Shown piece by piece: positions 25,993 to 33,908 of a stretch of 64,000 nt of DNA; the first letter of the stretch is position 1, and every line of letters starts with the position of its first letter. A program made the position numbers and the translations under genes. The stretch is from Oscillospiraceae bacterium. GTDB taxonomy: Bacteria > Bacillota > Clostridia > Oscillospirales > Oscillospiraceae. The stretch lies in NCBI GenBank assembly GCA_009780175.1, contig WRAO01000007.1, positions 1 to 64,000 on the forward strand, read 5' to 3'. The notes under the pieces are model-generated. The model had not been told where the DNA came from. It did no database searches and was given only the letters and a program-made list of their open reading frames with translations.

Positions 25993-26982
25993 TTAATACA
26001 ACGACCCGCTATTGACAACCGGCTGCGTATCCCGGCTGCTGCAAAGCACCACAAGCAGATTGCTCGCCATCGTCGCCTTGCGCTCCTCGTCGAGGTGCAC
26101 GATCTGGTTCTCTGAAAGCTTCGTCAGCGCGGATTCGACCATACCGACAGCCGCTTCCACGATTAGATGCTTCGCATCTACAATCGCGCTGGCCTGCTGC
26201 CGTTGGAGCATCGCCGCGGCGATTTCCGGCGCGTAAGCCAGACTCGTGATTTTCGCTTCAATGATCTCCAGACCCGCATCTTGCACCTTGGCCTGAATTT
26301 CCTGCTGCAAACTCTCCGCAATCTCAATGCTGCTCCCCCGAAGCGACTTTTCGCCGAGGTTCGAATCATCCGCCACATCATAGGGGTAGAGGCGCACGAT
26401 GTTTCTGAGCGCCGAGTCGCACTGGATGGACAGGAACTCCGCGTAGTTGTCCACATTAAATACCGCCCGCGCGGTATTGACTACGCGCCAGATCACCACA
26501 ATGCCGATCTCGATGGGATTGCCCAGCTTGTCGTTGATCTTCTGCCGCTCGTTGTTGAGCGTGAGCGTCTTGAGCGAGATTCGCTTGTTGGGGAACATCT
26601 CCCCCGCCGAAACCTTCGTCCCCGCGACCACGATCTCCGCGCCGGAAACCTCTTCTTTGCTCCCCGCCGGATTGATCGGCGAGGTGAAGGGATTTACAAA
26701 GTAAAATCCGGGCCCCCGCAGGGTGCCGTAATATTTGCCGAACAGAGTAAGTACGAACGCTTCGTTGGGCCGCAGAATCTTGAGCCCCAAGAACGGAATC
26801 CAACCGATCAAGAGCCAGATGGATGTGAGCACAATCAGCGGCACATTCACCCAGATGATACCAAACACTAGGCCCGCAATCGCTCCGAGATACAGCGCTA
26901 CCGAAAGGATCAGCACTGGCATTCCAGCCATCCCTTTTGCATCAATCTCTTCCACGACTATGATTTTTTCTTTTTGATTCAT
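25993..26982 (-). CDS. SPFH/Band 7 (stomatin-like) membrane protein
   Basis: A 329-residue protein with two close N-terminal hydrophobic segments ([20 protein letters not shown] and [20 protein letters not shown]), then an SPFH domain ([23 protein letters not shown] ... [22 protein letters not shown]) and a coiled-coil C-terminal part ([18 protein letters not shown]). Members organise membrane microdomains or hold proteases. It is the first gene of a two-gene operon with the ribbon-helix-helix protein. A strong sigma-A promoter precedes it. Confidence 0.93.
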   Translation of the reverse strand: MNQKEKIIVVEEIDAKGMAGMPVLILSVALYLGAIAGLVFGIIWVNVPLIVLTSIWLLIGWIPFLGLKILRPNEAFVLTLFGKYYGTLRGPGFYFVNPFTSPINPAGSKEEVSGAEIVVAGTKVSAGEMFPNKRISLKTLTLNNERQKINDKLGNPIEIGIVVIWRVVNTARAVFNVDNYAEFLSIQCDSALRNIVRLYPYDVADDSNLGEKSLRGSSIEIAESLQQEIQAKVQDAGLEIIEAKITSLAYAPEIAAAMLQRQQASAIVDAKHLIVEAAVGMVESALTKLSENQIVHLDEERKATMASNLLVVLCSSRDTQPVVNSGSLY

Positions 26983-27000
26983 GTCATTTCCCCACTTTCA

Positions 27001-27053
27001 TTTTGATATCTTTTTGATATCAAAATCATACAACAAATTCAATCGTTTGTCAA
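27001..27053 (-). promoter_or_regulatory. Promoter and double operator of the SPFH operon
   Basis: Minus strand TTGACA (27048-27053), 17 bases, TATGAT (27025-27030). Directly downstream is the perfect 14-bp palindrome TTTTGATATCAAAA (27012-27025) and a second TTTTGATATC at 27001-27010. The two GATATC cores are 11 bp apart, one helical turn, as expected for cooperative binding of a small dimeric repressor. Confidence 0.7.
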
Positions 27054-27097
27054 CAAGAAAATTTGTAAAACACAATGGATGTCTACAGCACACCGCC

Positions 27098-27120
27098 AGC
27101 CTCCTTTTCCAAAGGAGGCT
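27098..27120. terminator. Hairpin between the SPFH promoter and the deacetylase gene
   Basis: Perfect 10-bp stem AGCCTCCTTT / AAAGGAGGCT with a 3-base loop, 17 bp after the deacetylase stop codon. T runs are weak on both sides. Confidence 0.5.
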
Positions 27121-27137
27121 TTCGTACGGCGCCCCAC

Positions 27138-27947
27138 CTACCCAAGCCCCTCCAAAATCTCGCGAACCGACCGCTCCGGCGTTCGCTCGAACCGCTTGAG
27201 TTCGAACAGGCAGAGGGGGGCGCCTCGGGTTAAGACATTCACTCCGTCTCGACAAGACAAACTTGCCAAAAAAACCATCTCCCGCAGAATCTCCGTCGCC
27301 TCGGGGCTGAGGCGGCCAAAGGGAAAGACAAACCCGACCGGCCTCACCCCAGACTGCTCAACTAGCGCTTCCTGCAACCGCCCCAAATCCTCCCAAAGCA
27401 CCGCCCGGTACTGCTCCACATCCTCCCCAGGCCGCATCGCCGCGCCTTTTCGCCCGCCCGCATGCTTGTGCAAATCCCAGGTATGGTTCGCAATCTCAAC
27501 AAAGCCCGACTCCGCCATATCCCGTATCTCTGCCCAAGTCACATGCCCGTCCTTGAAGTCCTTCGACGCGATCCCGCTCCAAATCTCCGTGTCTTTGCCG
27601 ATCACAGAGATCACAATCGGCATCTCATAGCGTACCGCCAGCGGGAATCCGATGGAATAGTTGTTATAATACCCATCGTCAAAGGTCAACACCACAGGCC
27701 GCTCCGGCAATGGGACCCCGTGGTGTACAAAATCCGCTAAATTCCGCAGCGTCACCGCCTGATAGCCCGCATCTTGCAAATATCGCAGATCCGCCTCAAA
27801 GGCCTCCCCACTGATCGAGGTGCTTTTCCCCATCCCCGCCAAACTGTGATACATGATAATCGGCACTTCGGCACGCTCGGGCACATTGCTCATCCCCAAA
27901 AGGAGCAATATGGTCCCCACAAGGACCAGAAATAGATATCGTTTCAC
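27138..27947 (-). CDS. Exported polysaccharide deacetylase
   Basis: A 269-residue NodB-family carbohydrate esterase with an N-terminal membrane anchor (YLFLVLVGTILLLLGMS). It has VPIIMYHSL, the metal-binding motif TFDDGY, the second metal motif IANHTWDLH, and a conserved VFPFGRLS segment. It probably removes acetyl groups from peptidoglycan or another wall sugar outside the cell. I prefer GTG 27947 because GGAGG lies 10 bases upstream; the ATG at 27971 has no such signal. Confidence 0.9.
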   Translation of the reverse strand: MKRYLFLVLVGTILLLLGMSNVPERAEVPIIMYHSLAGMGKSTSISGEAFEADLRYLQDAGYQAVTLRNLADFVHHGVPLPERPVVLTFDDGYYNNYSIGFPLAVRYEMPIVISVIGKDTEIWSGIASKDFKDGHVTWAEIRDMAESGFVEIANHTWDLHKHAGGRKGAAMRPGEDVEQYRAVLWEDLGRLQEALVEQSGVRPVGFVFPFGRLSPEATEILREMVFLASLSCRDGVNVLTRGAPLCLFELKRFERTPERSVREILEGLG

Positions 27948-27984
27948 CTTTATTTCGCCTCCATTCCCCACTACTATGCCCCGC

Positions 27985-28014
27985 TTGACAGCTCTGATGC
28001 GGCCGTGTTAAGAT
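27985..28014 (+). promoter_or_regulatory. Promoter of the folate transporter gene
   Basis: TTGACA (27985-27990), 18 bases, TAAGAT (28009-28014). It precedes the riboswitch and would put the start near 28021. Confidence 0.65.
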
Positions 28015-28033
28015 AATCGACAGAATATAGGAT

Positions 28034-28147
28034 AGCAGAGTAGGATTCTACGCGTTGTACGATACCGTACTACAGTGCCTTCTGAACGGGGAGTTGTCAG
28101 AGGGACGAAGCGCAAAGCGCACGGTGCAGAATCCGCATCCCGCTGCT
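28034..28147 (+). ncRNA. Tetrahydrofolate (THF) riboswitch
   Basis: The sequence carries the main conserved pieces of the THF-I riboswitch in order: AGAGTAG, ATTCTACGCGTT, GAAGCGCAAAGCGCACGGTG, and GAATCCGCATCCCGCT. The ends AGCAG (28034) and CTGCT (to 28147) close the outer stem. It lies in the leader of a folate-type ECF transporter gene, the expected partner. The loop between the halves is somewhat longer than usual. Identification is from memory of the consensus; no model was run. Confidence 0.8.
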
Positions 28148-28239
28148 ACATACCGTGCAGTCATGTCATAGGAGTGATCGTCGGTTGCGCTCTTCGCTGT
28201 AGGCGGAAAGGGCAGCTAAACGCATTCGAATGATACATG

Positions 28240-28275
28240 CCTTCTTGTTATGTAGCCGTGCTACAAACAAGGAGG
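28240..28275 (+). promoter_or_regulatory. Hairpin hiding the ribosome binding site of the folate transporter
   Basis: CCTTCTTGTTATGTAGC pairs with GCTACAAACAAGGAGG (one bulged A, 3-base loop), so AAGGAGG is buried in the stem. The stem is followed by TATTTTTATT and then the ATG at 28286. It could block translation, end transcription, or both, and is the likely output of the riboswitch. Confidence 0.75.
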
Positions 28276-28285
28276 TATTTTTATT

Positions 28286-29158
28286 ATGTCAAGATCGTCC
28301 CTGCATACCCGGCGAATCGCAATTTCAGCTATTTTCCTCAGCATCGCCCTCGTCCTGCGGCTTTTGCTCACGTTCTATTTACCGATCTATGGGCAAAACG
28401 GCGCCCGTGTGAATGTCGGCACGATTTTTGCCATCCTGCCCGCCATCCTTTTCGGCCCGGTCTACGGCGCAATTGTCGCGGGGCTGTTTGATCTCCTCGG
28501 CTTTCTGCTTCGGCCGTCGGGCGCCTATATTCCTTGGATGACTATCGTCGTCGCCACAGGCGGCCTCCTGCGCGGATTTCTCTGGCGCGGGCTGCGCAAC
28601 CGAAACCGCAAGACCCTTAGAGTATGTATTTTACTTTTTGCTGTCCTCCTGCTCTTCTTCGGCTCTCTCAACATGGTTTTCCTCCATTTGGATGGCATAG
28701 ATGCCCAATTCTACGACCATATCGACGCCGGTCCCGTTGACACGGGCGACATGCATCTCATCAGCCGTCTTCTTGTTGAGCGGACACAGAACGCGGGCAA
28801 TCCGGGCGCGGCACTTTCTGGCATGCGGCTTTCTGTCACTTGGGGACCCATTGGCGCGGCAGCGTTTGCTTTGCTGCTTCTCGCCGTGGATCGCGTCCTC
28901 TCCAAATGGCTCGCCAAAGAAGAGCGGCAAAGTCCTATCCTGCCGCTCACGATCACGATTTTGTTTGCGGGGCTCTTTGTCTCTACGCTTAATACCCTTG
29001 TCTTGCACCCTATCTTCTGGCCGGCGATTCCCTTTGCGGCGGTGTGGGCACCCAGGGCGGCGGTGTCGCTCCTTGTCGATGTCGTCTTTGTCTATTTCGT
29101 CGCTCTGCTGCTGGGGTTGTTTGAGCGGCAGGATGGGCTTAGGGACCTGATTGAGTAG
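28286..29158 (+). CDS. folT: ECF transporter S component, folate type (FolT-like)
   Basis: The substrate-binding membrane subunit of an energy-coupling-factor vitamin importer. N-terminal residues match folate-family S components: RIAISAIFLSIALVLRLLLTFYLPIYG, then VNVGTIFAILPAILFGPVYGAIVAGLFDLLG and PSGAYIPWMT. It has 290 residues with about six membrane helices; an extra soluble loop of about 60 residues (130-190) makes it longer than the usual 170-200. The upstream THF riboswitch supports folate as substrate. The ECF ATPases and T component must be encoded elsewhere. The start is ATG 28286 after AAGGAGG. Confidence 0.85.
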   Translation: MSRSSLHTRRIAISAIFLSIALVLRLLLTFYLPIYGQNGARVNVGTIFAILPAILFGPVYGAIVAGLFDLLGFLLRPSGAYIPWMTIVVATGGLLRGFLWRGLRNRNRKTLRVCILLFAVLLLFFGSLNMVFLHLDGIDAQFYDHIDAGPVDTGDMHLISRLLVERTQNAGNPGAALSGMRLSVTWGPIGAAAFALLLLAVDRVLSKWLAKEERQSPILPLTITILFAGLFVSTLNTLVLHPIFWPAIPFAAVWAPRAAVSLLVDVVFVYFVALLLGLFERQDGLRDLIE

Positions 29159-29171
29159 GGGCCTTCATTAC

Positions 29172-29214
29172 GAGAGGAGACAGCCGGATGCCGGCTGTCT
29201 CCTCTCTTGTTTTT
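29172..29214 (+). terminator. Terminator of the folate transporter gene
   Basis: A long stem, GAGAGGAGACAGCCGG pairing with CCGGCTGTCTCCTCTC, followed by TTGTTTTT. It runs to the end of the convergent lipoprotein gene. Confidence 0.9.
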
Positions 29215-30253
29215 AGGGGGTACGCATGAAGAATTCTGTGCGCCAGCCCTGCTCGATCATCACTACAAACCGTCCGTCCGGCAAGGGGATGACCTGCCTC
29301 GCAGTTCTAGTGCCGGCCCACGGCATATGCGGCACAAACGTCCCGCTGTCAAGCTGATATCCGTATAACCACCAATCGTGATCGTTTTGCCTATCGCCCG
29401 GCCTCAAGTGCTCCACATACACATCAAACGCGCTTCCCGCCGGAGCGGGATACAGCAATATTCCCCGCCATGTGTCCGAATCCGGCGCATCCGCACCCGG
29501 CGGGGTCGGAATCTCTGCAAAACGCCTCGTGATGGGATCAAACTCCCAAAATCCTCTCGCTAAACCGAGGATACGACCGTCTTGCGTTATGGCCAAATCG
29601 CCGAATATCGGCCATTCCTCGCGGAGCGTTCGCCCGTCTGGGGTCAGGATGTAGAGCCTCATCCCGTCCTCTTCTGTCATGGCGGGAACTAGGATATCTC
29701 CGGAGGGTAAAAATGCGATCTCCGAAAACCAGTGGATCTCTTCGACCGCCAGATCTAACATCGCGCGCGGCTCGGCGACTAGGTTCCCCTGCCGATCATA
29801 CACGACATGAAACAAAACTTCCAATCCACGATTTTGGATCAAGAACTGAAAATGGTTTTCCTCTGTCAGGTCAAAGCCCACAATGCGCGACCCGCCGGGA
29901 AAAGGCCAAGGAATCTCAAGCTGCTCTCCCCTGATCCCCTCCAGGGTGACCCACTCCACGTGAAGTGTGCTATATAGATCAACGGCGCGCGGAAAAAAGC
30001 AAAAAATGATCCACCCGTCCTCGTAAATCGCGTGGTCGACCCACGCATCTACTGTGAAAAACGGGCGAGGGGTGGTCAGCACCCTCCACCACGCCTCCAA
30101 GGGGTGCGTATTGGTGCTTGCGCCTGACACGGCGTCTGGTGTCGGCTCTATTGCGACGGGTTCTGGTGTTGCCGCAATGGGCTCGTCTCCGGCGCATCCC
30201 GTTGCGCTGAGCGCCAGTGCGATTACTAAGACAACGAGTAGAATCTTCTTCAT
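29213..30253 (-). CDS. Propeller-like lipoprotein, paralogue of the transport-operon sensor
   Basis: 346 residues with a signal peptide ending in the lipobox SATGC (Cys20), then a Thr/Pro linker and a beta-rich domain. It shares long runs with the protein at 17186: VDHAIYEDGWIIFCF, YSTLHVEW, EIPWPF, GFDLTEENHFQFLI, LPSGDIL and LYILTPDGR. It therefore arose by duplication but has a lipid anchor instead of a membrane helix. It is the last gene of a minus-strand set with yqeB-like and DUF1579-like genes. Function unknown. Confidence 0.75.
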   Translation of the reverse strand: MKKILLVVLVIALALSATGCAGDEPIAATPEPVAIEPTPDAVSGASTNTHPLEAWWRVLTTPRPFFTVDAWVDHAIYEDGWIIFCFFPRAVDLYSTLHVEWVTLEGIRGEQLEIPWPFPGGSRIVGFDLTEENHFQFLIQNRGLEVLFHVVYDRQGNLVAEPRAMLDLAVEEIHWFSEIAFLPSGDILVPAMTEEDGMRLYILTPDGRTLREEWPIFGDLAITQDGRILGLARGFWEFDPITRRFAEIPTPPGADAPDSDTWRGILLYPAPAGSAFDVYVEHLRPGDRQNDHDWWLYGYQLDSGTFVPHMPWAGTRTARQVIPLPDGRFVVMIEQGWRTEFFMRTP

Positions 30254-30262
30254 GAGAGCACC

Positions 30263-30772
30263 TTACTTTCTCCGCGCAAAGAGTTCAAAGGCGACCTGCC
30301 ATGTTGCGCCGCCGTCATAGCTCGTCCTGTTCTGCCAGTGGAAGGAAGCGGGGGTGACATCTGAGAATACCCATTCGTTTTGGCCGTCGGATTCATCTTT
30401 GTTTCGCACGATGATCTGCTCCCCAACCTGCCGCGCCTCGAATATGCGCATGCCGCCGTGGAGGCCGTAGCAGATGTCCCACGTGTCGGCGGACGGATTG
30501 TAAAAGCGCACTGTGGTGCCGTATTCGGCGTCGGGGTGCGGGTTTCGCGCCTGCTCGGCGCGGGAGGGGCAGATGAAGACGTCTTGGATGGCGGTGCCGC
30601 CTAAAATCCAAGAGAACAGCCATTCTCCGGGTACGCGCCATTCGTCTGGCGTGCCGCGCCCGAATATGCCTTCAAAGTCCCAGTCGCCGACGAATTGACC
30701 GAATAGATGGAGTTTCTCCCGGAGCTCCTCTCTCGGAGCTTCAGCGAGAACCGCGCGCATAAATTCGCTCAT
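30263..30772 (-). CDS. DUF1579-like protein of unknown function
   Basis: 169 residues, no signal peptide. The pattern LHLFGQFVGDWDFEG near the start, WLFSWILGGTAIQDVF, TTVRFYNPSADTWDICY and FHWQNRTSYDGGATW resembles DUF1579-type lipocalin-like beta barrels often linked to small-molecule binding. It follows the yqeB-like gene by 13 bp, with AGGGAG upstream, and precedes the lipoprotein by 9 bp, so the three are co-transcribed. Substrate unknown. Confidence 0.65.
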   Translation of the reverse strand: MSEFMRAVLAEAPREELREKLHLFGQFVGDWDFEGIFGRGTPDEWRVPGEWLFSWILGGTAIQDVFICPSRAEQARNPHPDAEYGTTVRFYNPSADTWDICYGLHGGMRIFEARQVGEQIIVRNKDESDGQNEWVFSDVTPASFHWQNRTSYDGGATWQVAFELFARRK

Positions 30773-30785
30773 ACAGTCATACTCC

Positions 30786-31373
30786 CTATTTCAGCGTGAT
30801 CGGGCCGGGATAGAGGCGCAAAATCGCCTCCAATACGCCACCGGCGACCGACAGGGCACGATCTGAGACGCTGTCGCAGCGCAAATCGCCCTGCGGGGGA
30901 GTTGCCCCTGTCGGCGGCGCGCCACTGCCCGCGAGGAGCACACGGCCTAAGTCGTGTCCGCGTTCGGCATCGACTACGGCGTGACAGTCTACCCCGGCTG
31001 TAAACCCGGCTCCTACGGCGATCACCAGCGGCGCGAGGGTCATGGTGGTGCCGAAGTTCTTGCCCACCAGGATCGAGTCTACTACAACATCTGGCTTTAA
31101 GAGCGGTACACTGCTGAGATCAGGATCGACCAGCACCGCTACATGGCCCTCAGCTAAAATCGCCGATTCTACGAGGTTAATCGATTCCGTATACACGGCC
31201 TCAACGCCCTCCATCGTCACGATTCCCTCACGGACCGCCATGGCGAAGCTCACTTCCGGCCTGTCCGGTACGGGGTCGGCGAGTTCTGTGATGATTACCT
31301 CAAACCGGGCCCGCCGGAGCCGAATGGCGATCCCCGTCGCGACTTCTCCCCCACCTCGAATCAATACGCGCAT
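30786..31373 (-). CDS. yqeB: YqeB-like protein of the selenium-dependent molybdenum hydroxylase system, short form
   Basis: Resembles the YqeB/EF2563 family: VLIRGGGEVATGIAIRLRRA at the start, ITELADPVPDRPEVSFAMAV, EGVEAVYTE, VLVDPDL, VVVDSILVGKN and VIAVGAGFTAGVDCHAVVDAERGHDLGRVL. The family normally has about 260 residues; this has 195 and ends soon after the segment that usually continues into a second conserved block. No molybdenum hydroxylase, selD or yqeC-type gene is in the window. It may be a relic or serve another role. Confidence 0.8.
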   Translation of the reverse strand: MRVLIRGGGEVATGIAIRLRRARFEVIITELADPVPDRPEVSFAMAVREGIVTMEGVEAVYTESINLVESAILAEGHVAVLVDPDLSSVPLLKPDVVVDSILVGKNFGTTMTLAPLVIAVGAGFTAGVDCHAVVDAERGHDLGRVLLAGSGAPPTGATPPQGDLRCDSVSDRALSVAGGVLEAILRLYPGPITLK

Positions 31374-31437
31374 CTCGCATCCTCCTGTTGTCGTTTTGAT
31401 GCGAGTATATCAAACTGGCTTTTCTCCGTCAACTCTG

Positions 31438-32052
31438 TTAGAGTACTTGCAATATCGCGAGTAAAATCAAAAGGCCGCCGCTGAGCCAGGATAAGTCTCG
31501 ATTCGTTTTCGCCGCCACTTTTCCGCCGAGCTTGCAGCCGAGAAGCACCGCCGCCATGGTCGCGAGGAATGTGAGGCCCGTCGCTGGGAGGAAGAGGACG
31601 CCGCCGACGCCGATGCCCAGTCCCGCCGCGACTGCGTCCAGCGAGAGCGCTACCGCGAGCGCGAGCGCTTCCCGCGTGGAGAGGGTGCGGGACCCGTCCA
31701 TGTCTGCGGTTTGGGGGTCCGCGTAGATTTGCAGGATGAAGTTTAGGCGAAATACTTGCAATTTTAGCTCACTGCCGGACGAACCGCGCTCTCGAATCCA
31801 GCGTTTGAGCCAACTGTCAAATACGCGGATTACGCCAAGGGTGAAGAGGATTCCGAAACTGAGCCACATGGCGACTTGTTCGTCGAACAGAGATGCGATT
31901 TGGGTGCCGAGGAGTAGGGTCAGGCCCAAAATTCCGCTGCAAACGAGGCTGATTAACAAAACCGACCGAAGCGGAATCCGAATGTTTCGGCTGCCATAGG
32001 CAAAGGAGGCGACTAGGGCATCCAGCGATAGGGCCAAGGCCAGAAGCAACAT
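31438..32052 (-). CDS. ytaF: Sporulation membrane protein YtaF (MntP-like)
   Basis: A membrane protein of about 204 residues with six helices. Two related halves start LLLALALSLDALVASFAYG and ALALAVALSLDAVAAGLGIGVGG, the repeat pattern of MntP/YtaF proteins. YtaF occurs in spore formers. The open frame extends to a TTG at 32076, but that codon lies inside the terminator of the upstream gene (32069-32116), so I chose ATG 32052, which fits family N-termini. No clear ribosome binding site is seen. Confidence 0.85.
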   Translation of the reverse strand: MLLLALALSLDALVASFAYGSRNIRIPLRSVLLISLVCSGILGLTLLLGTQIASLFDEQVAMWLSFGILFTLGVIRVFDSWLKRWIRERGSSGSELKLQVFRLNFILQIYADPQTADMDGSRTLSTREALALAVALSLDAVAAGLGIGVGGVLFLPATGLTFLATMAAVLLGCKLGGKVAAKTNRDLSWLSGGLLILLAILQVL

Positions 32053-32068
32053 CTGGAGGAATAAAAAA

Positions 32069-32116
32069 GGATGCAATACAAAATACCATCGCTTTCGTAG
32101 TAGTTGTATTGCATCC
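32069..32116 (-). terminator. Terminator of the XRE regulator gene
   Basis: Perfect 13-bp inverted repeat GGATGCAATACAA / TTGTATTGCATCC with a 22-base loop, followed on the minus strand by TTTTTTATT. It lies 43 bp after the regulator. Confidence 0.85.
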
Positions 32117-32159
32117 TATTCGTCATGGGCTTGTTTTGTTTCGCGCTTTCCCCTGCAGC

Positions 32160-33254
32160 TCACATTTCCTCAAGACGTTTCACAATCGCTCGGAAACGCG
32201 GAGTGTCTCGCAGAACAGAGAGATCCGGATTGTCAAGAATCCCCTCCGCCAAGCTTTCCTTGACTATTTTATGCGGCGTGAGCGGGGTTTCGATCACAGG
32301 CTCGCCCAGCCACGCGTCGATTCGATTGAAGAACCAGTCTCCTTTGGGTTGCCCAAATAGGTCACCTGTCACAATTTCTGTATACTGTTCTAACAAGTCT
32401 AATGCCTGCTCCGTCTTTTGAGCCGCCGCATACCTGACTGCCGCCGCCCAGTAAAATCCGATTTGCTCGGGCCGGAGTTCTTTGATATTGAAGGCTTCAA
32501 CTAAGGCAATCGTGCGCTTGACAAGTTCATCAAACCGCTCGGTGTCATGATCTACGCAGACAATATAGGTAGACAAAAGATCAAACGCCGAAAGGATGTT
32601 CTGATAGATGCCCACTTGCAGGATGGTTTCCGCCTCTTTGTGCTTTTCGAGCATACAATAGGCGGTCGCGATCAAAGACTCGGGGGGCTGGGCATGCACG
32701 ACAGTTTTTTCCAGCAAGGCAATTACTTCGTCTGGATTCCCCAGAATCATGGCGCACATCGCTTCCATGTAGAGTGCGGTATTCACCAGTTCCACGTCAT
32801 CGCTTTCTGTTTTTACGCGCACAAAAAGTGTCTTTGCTTCTGCGACTAGGTCCCAAAATATGTCATCGTCCCCGTGGATCGCGCTGGCGTTGATGAGCAA
32901 ATCGCCCATTTGCAGGAGCAGAGGGAAGCAGGAGAAGTATTTTTTGATTGCTTCGCGGCACTCTGCAATCACCTCGTCAAAGGGTTGATCGGACAGGCCT
33001 TCGTATAGTTTGCGATAGAGCTTGCCGATCTCCGCTTTTGTCAGTTGCGGCTCGTAGCCCATTAGTTCGTCTATGCTGATGTTGAAGTATGCCGCGAGTT
33101 GCGGGAGAAGGACGATGTCCGGATAGCTCTGCCCTGTTTCCCATTTGGAGACGGACGCGCTGGATACGCCGATATGGTTCGCAAGTTCCTCTTGCGTAAT
33201 CCCTTTTTCTTTTCGTCTGTGGATAATCGATCTCGCAATGTTGATCGCTTTCAC
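32160..33254 (-). CDS. XRE-family regulator with helical-repeat C-terminal domain
   Basis: 364 residues. The N-terminal helix-turn-helix (ITQEELANHIGVSSASVSKWETGQSYPDIVLLPQLA, about 20-55) is followed by FNISIDELMGYEP and by a long helical, TPR-like domain to the end. Such proteins are common as single-gene regulators in Clostridia; the helical part may bind a peptide or protein. I chose GTG 33254 with GAGGTG upstream; residues encoded further upstream show no family likeness. It ends at a strong terminator. Confidence 0.88.
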   Translation of the reverse strand: MKAINIARSIIHRRKEKGITQEELANHIGVSSASVSKWETGQSYPDIVLLPQLAAYFNISIDELMGYEPQLTKAEIGKLYRKLYEGLSDQPFDEVIAECREAIKKYFSCFPLLLQMGDLLINASAIHGDDDIFWDLVAEAKTLFVRVKTESDDVELVNTALYMEAMCAMILGNPDEVIALLEKTVVHAQPPESLIATAYCMLEKHKEAETILQVGIYQNILSAFDLLSTYIVCVDHDTERFDELVKRTIALVEAFNIKELRPEQIGFYWAAAVRYAAAQKTEQALDLLEQYTEIVTGDLFGQPKGDWFFNRIDAWLGEPVIETPLTPHKIVKESLAEGILDNPDLSVLRDTPRFRAIVKRLEEM

Positions 33255-33451
33255 GGTAGCACCTCGTTTTATTTTTTCATACCGGTATAAACAACAGTAT
33301 AGAAAAAAGCGCTGGCATTTGCAATGGAGCCGCAGTTGATTTTGGTTAAAAAATTCAACCAACGCGAAAGTCCGGCGTTTTTTATCCAGAACCATCTGCT
33401 TCGGTCGGCATAGTATGGGGGGAAATCTATCAAGAAGGGAGATAGTCTAGT

Positions 33452-33838
33452 ATGACGAGTGGCACACTTCAAGTGAAAGTTACAACTGCCGATGGTGCGT
33501 TCCCCGTCCCCGACGCGACTGTGAAGGTCCGTGATGCAATGGGTCACACCGTGCATGCATTGCCGACAGATGCTGCCGGGATGACGATCGTGGTTGCCTT
33601 ATTCGCGCCGAGCAGAGAATTTTCTCTGAGCCCTTACACATCCCACCTCGCTTATAGCTTATATGAAGTCATGGTTACCCACCCCGGATACATCCCGCAA
33701 TTCGTGCGCGGCGTGCGCGTGTTCGATGGTGTGGGCGGCGTATTGCCGATTGACCTAGTACCACGCACAACGCGCACTGACCTCGGTGATTCAGTGAATG
33801 TCATTGAGATTCCGCCGCCAGCCGCATCCGGCAGGTGA
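33452..33838 (+). CDS. Small transthyretin-like domain protein resembling the SleC N-terminal region
   Basis: 128 residues without signal peptide or catalytic domain. The start (TSGTLQVKVTTADGAFPVPDATVKVRD) and VTHPGYIPQFVRGVRVFDGVGGVLPIDLVPR follow the pattern of the N-terminal beta domain of clostridial spore-cortex-lytic SleC-type proteins and carboxypeptidase-regulatory-like domains. Here that domain stands alone, which suggests a fragment or a separate spore-coat binding protein. The ribosome binding site is GAAGGGAG. It is transcribed away from the XRE regulator. Confidence 0.6.
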   Translation: MTSGTLQVKVTTADGAFPVPDATVKVRDAMGHTVHALPTDAAGMTIVVALFAPSREFSLSPYTSHLAYSLYEVMVTHPGYIPQFVRGVRVFDGVGGVLPIDLVPRTTRTDLGDSVNVIEIPPPAASGR

Positions 33839-33858
33839 CAGAACGACTACATAACAAA

Positions 33859-33906
33859 AATCCCCTGAATCCCGCCGCGCTGTCAGCGGTTGGGATTCAG
33901 GGGATT
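33859..33906 (-). terminator. Terminator between the SleC-N-like gene and the phosphoesterase
   Basis: Perfect 15-bp outer stem AATCCCCTGAATCCC / GGGATTCAGGGGATT with an inner stem, and TTTTTGTTATGT on the minus strand. It probably serves both convergent genes. Confidence 0.85.
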
Positions 33907-33908
33907 CG

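Noticed and set aside
31438..32076. YtaF start at TTG 32076
   Set aside because: That codon lies in the terminator stem of the upstream gene; ATG 32052 fits the family.
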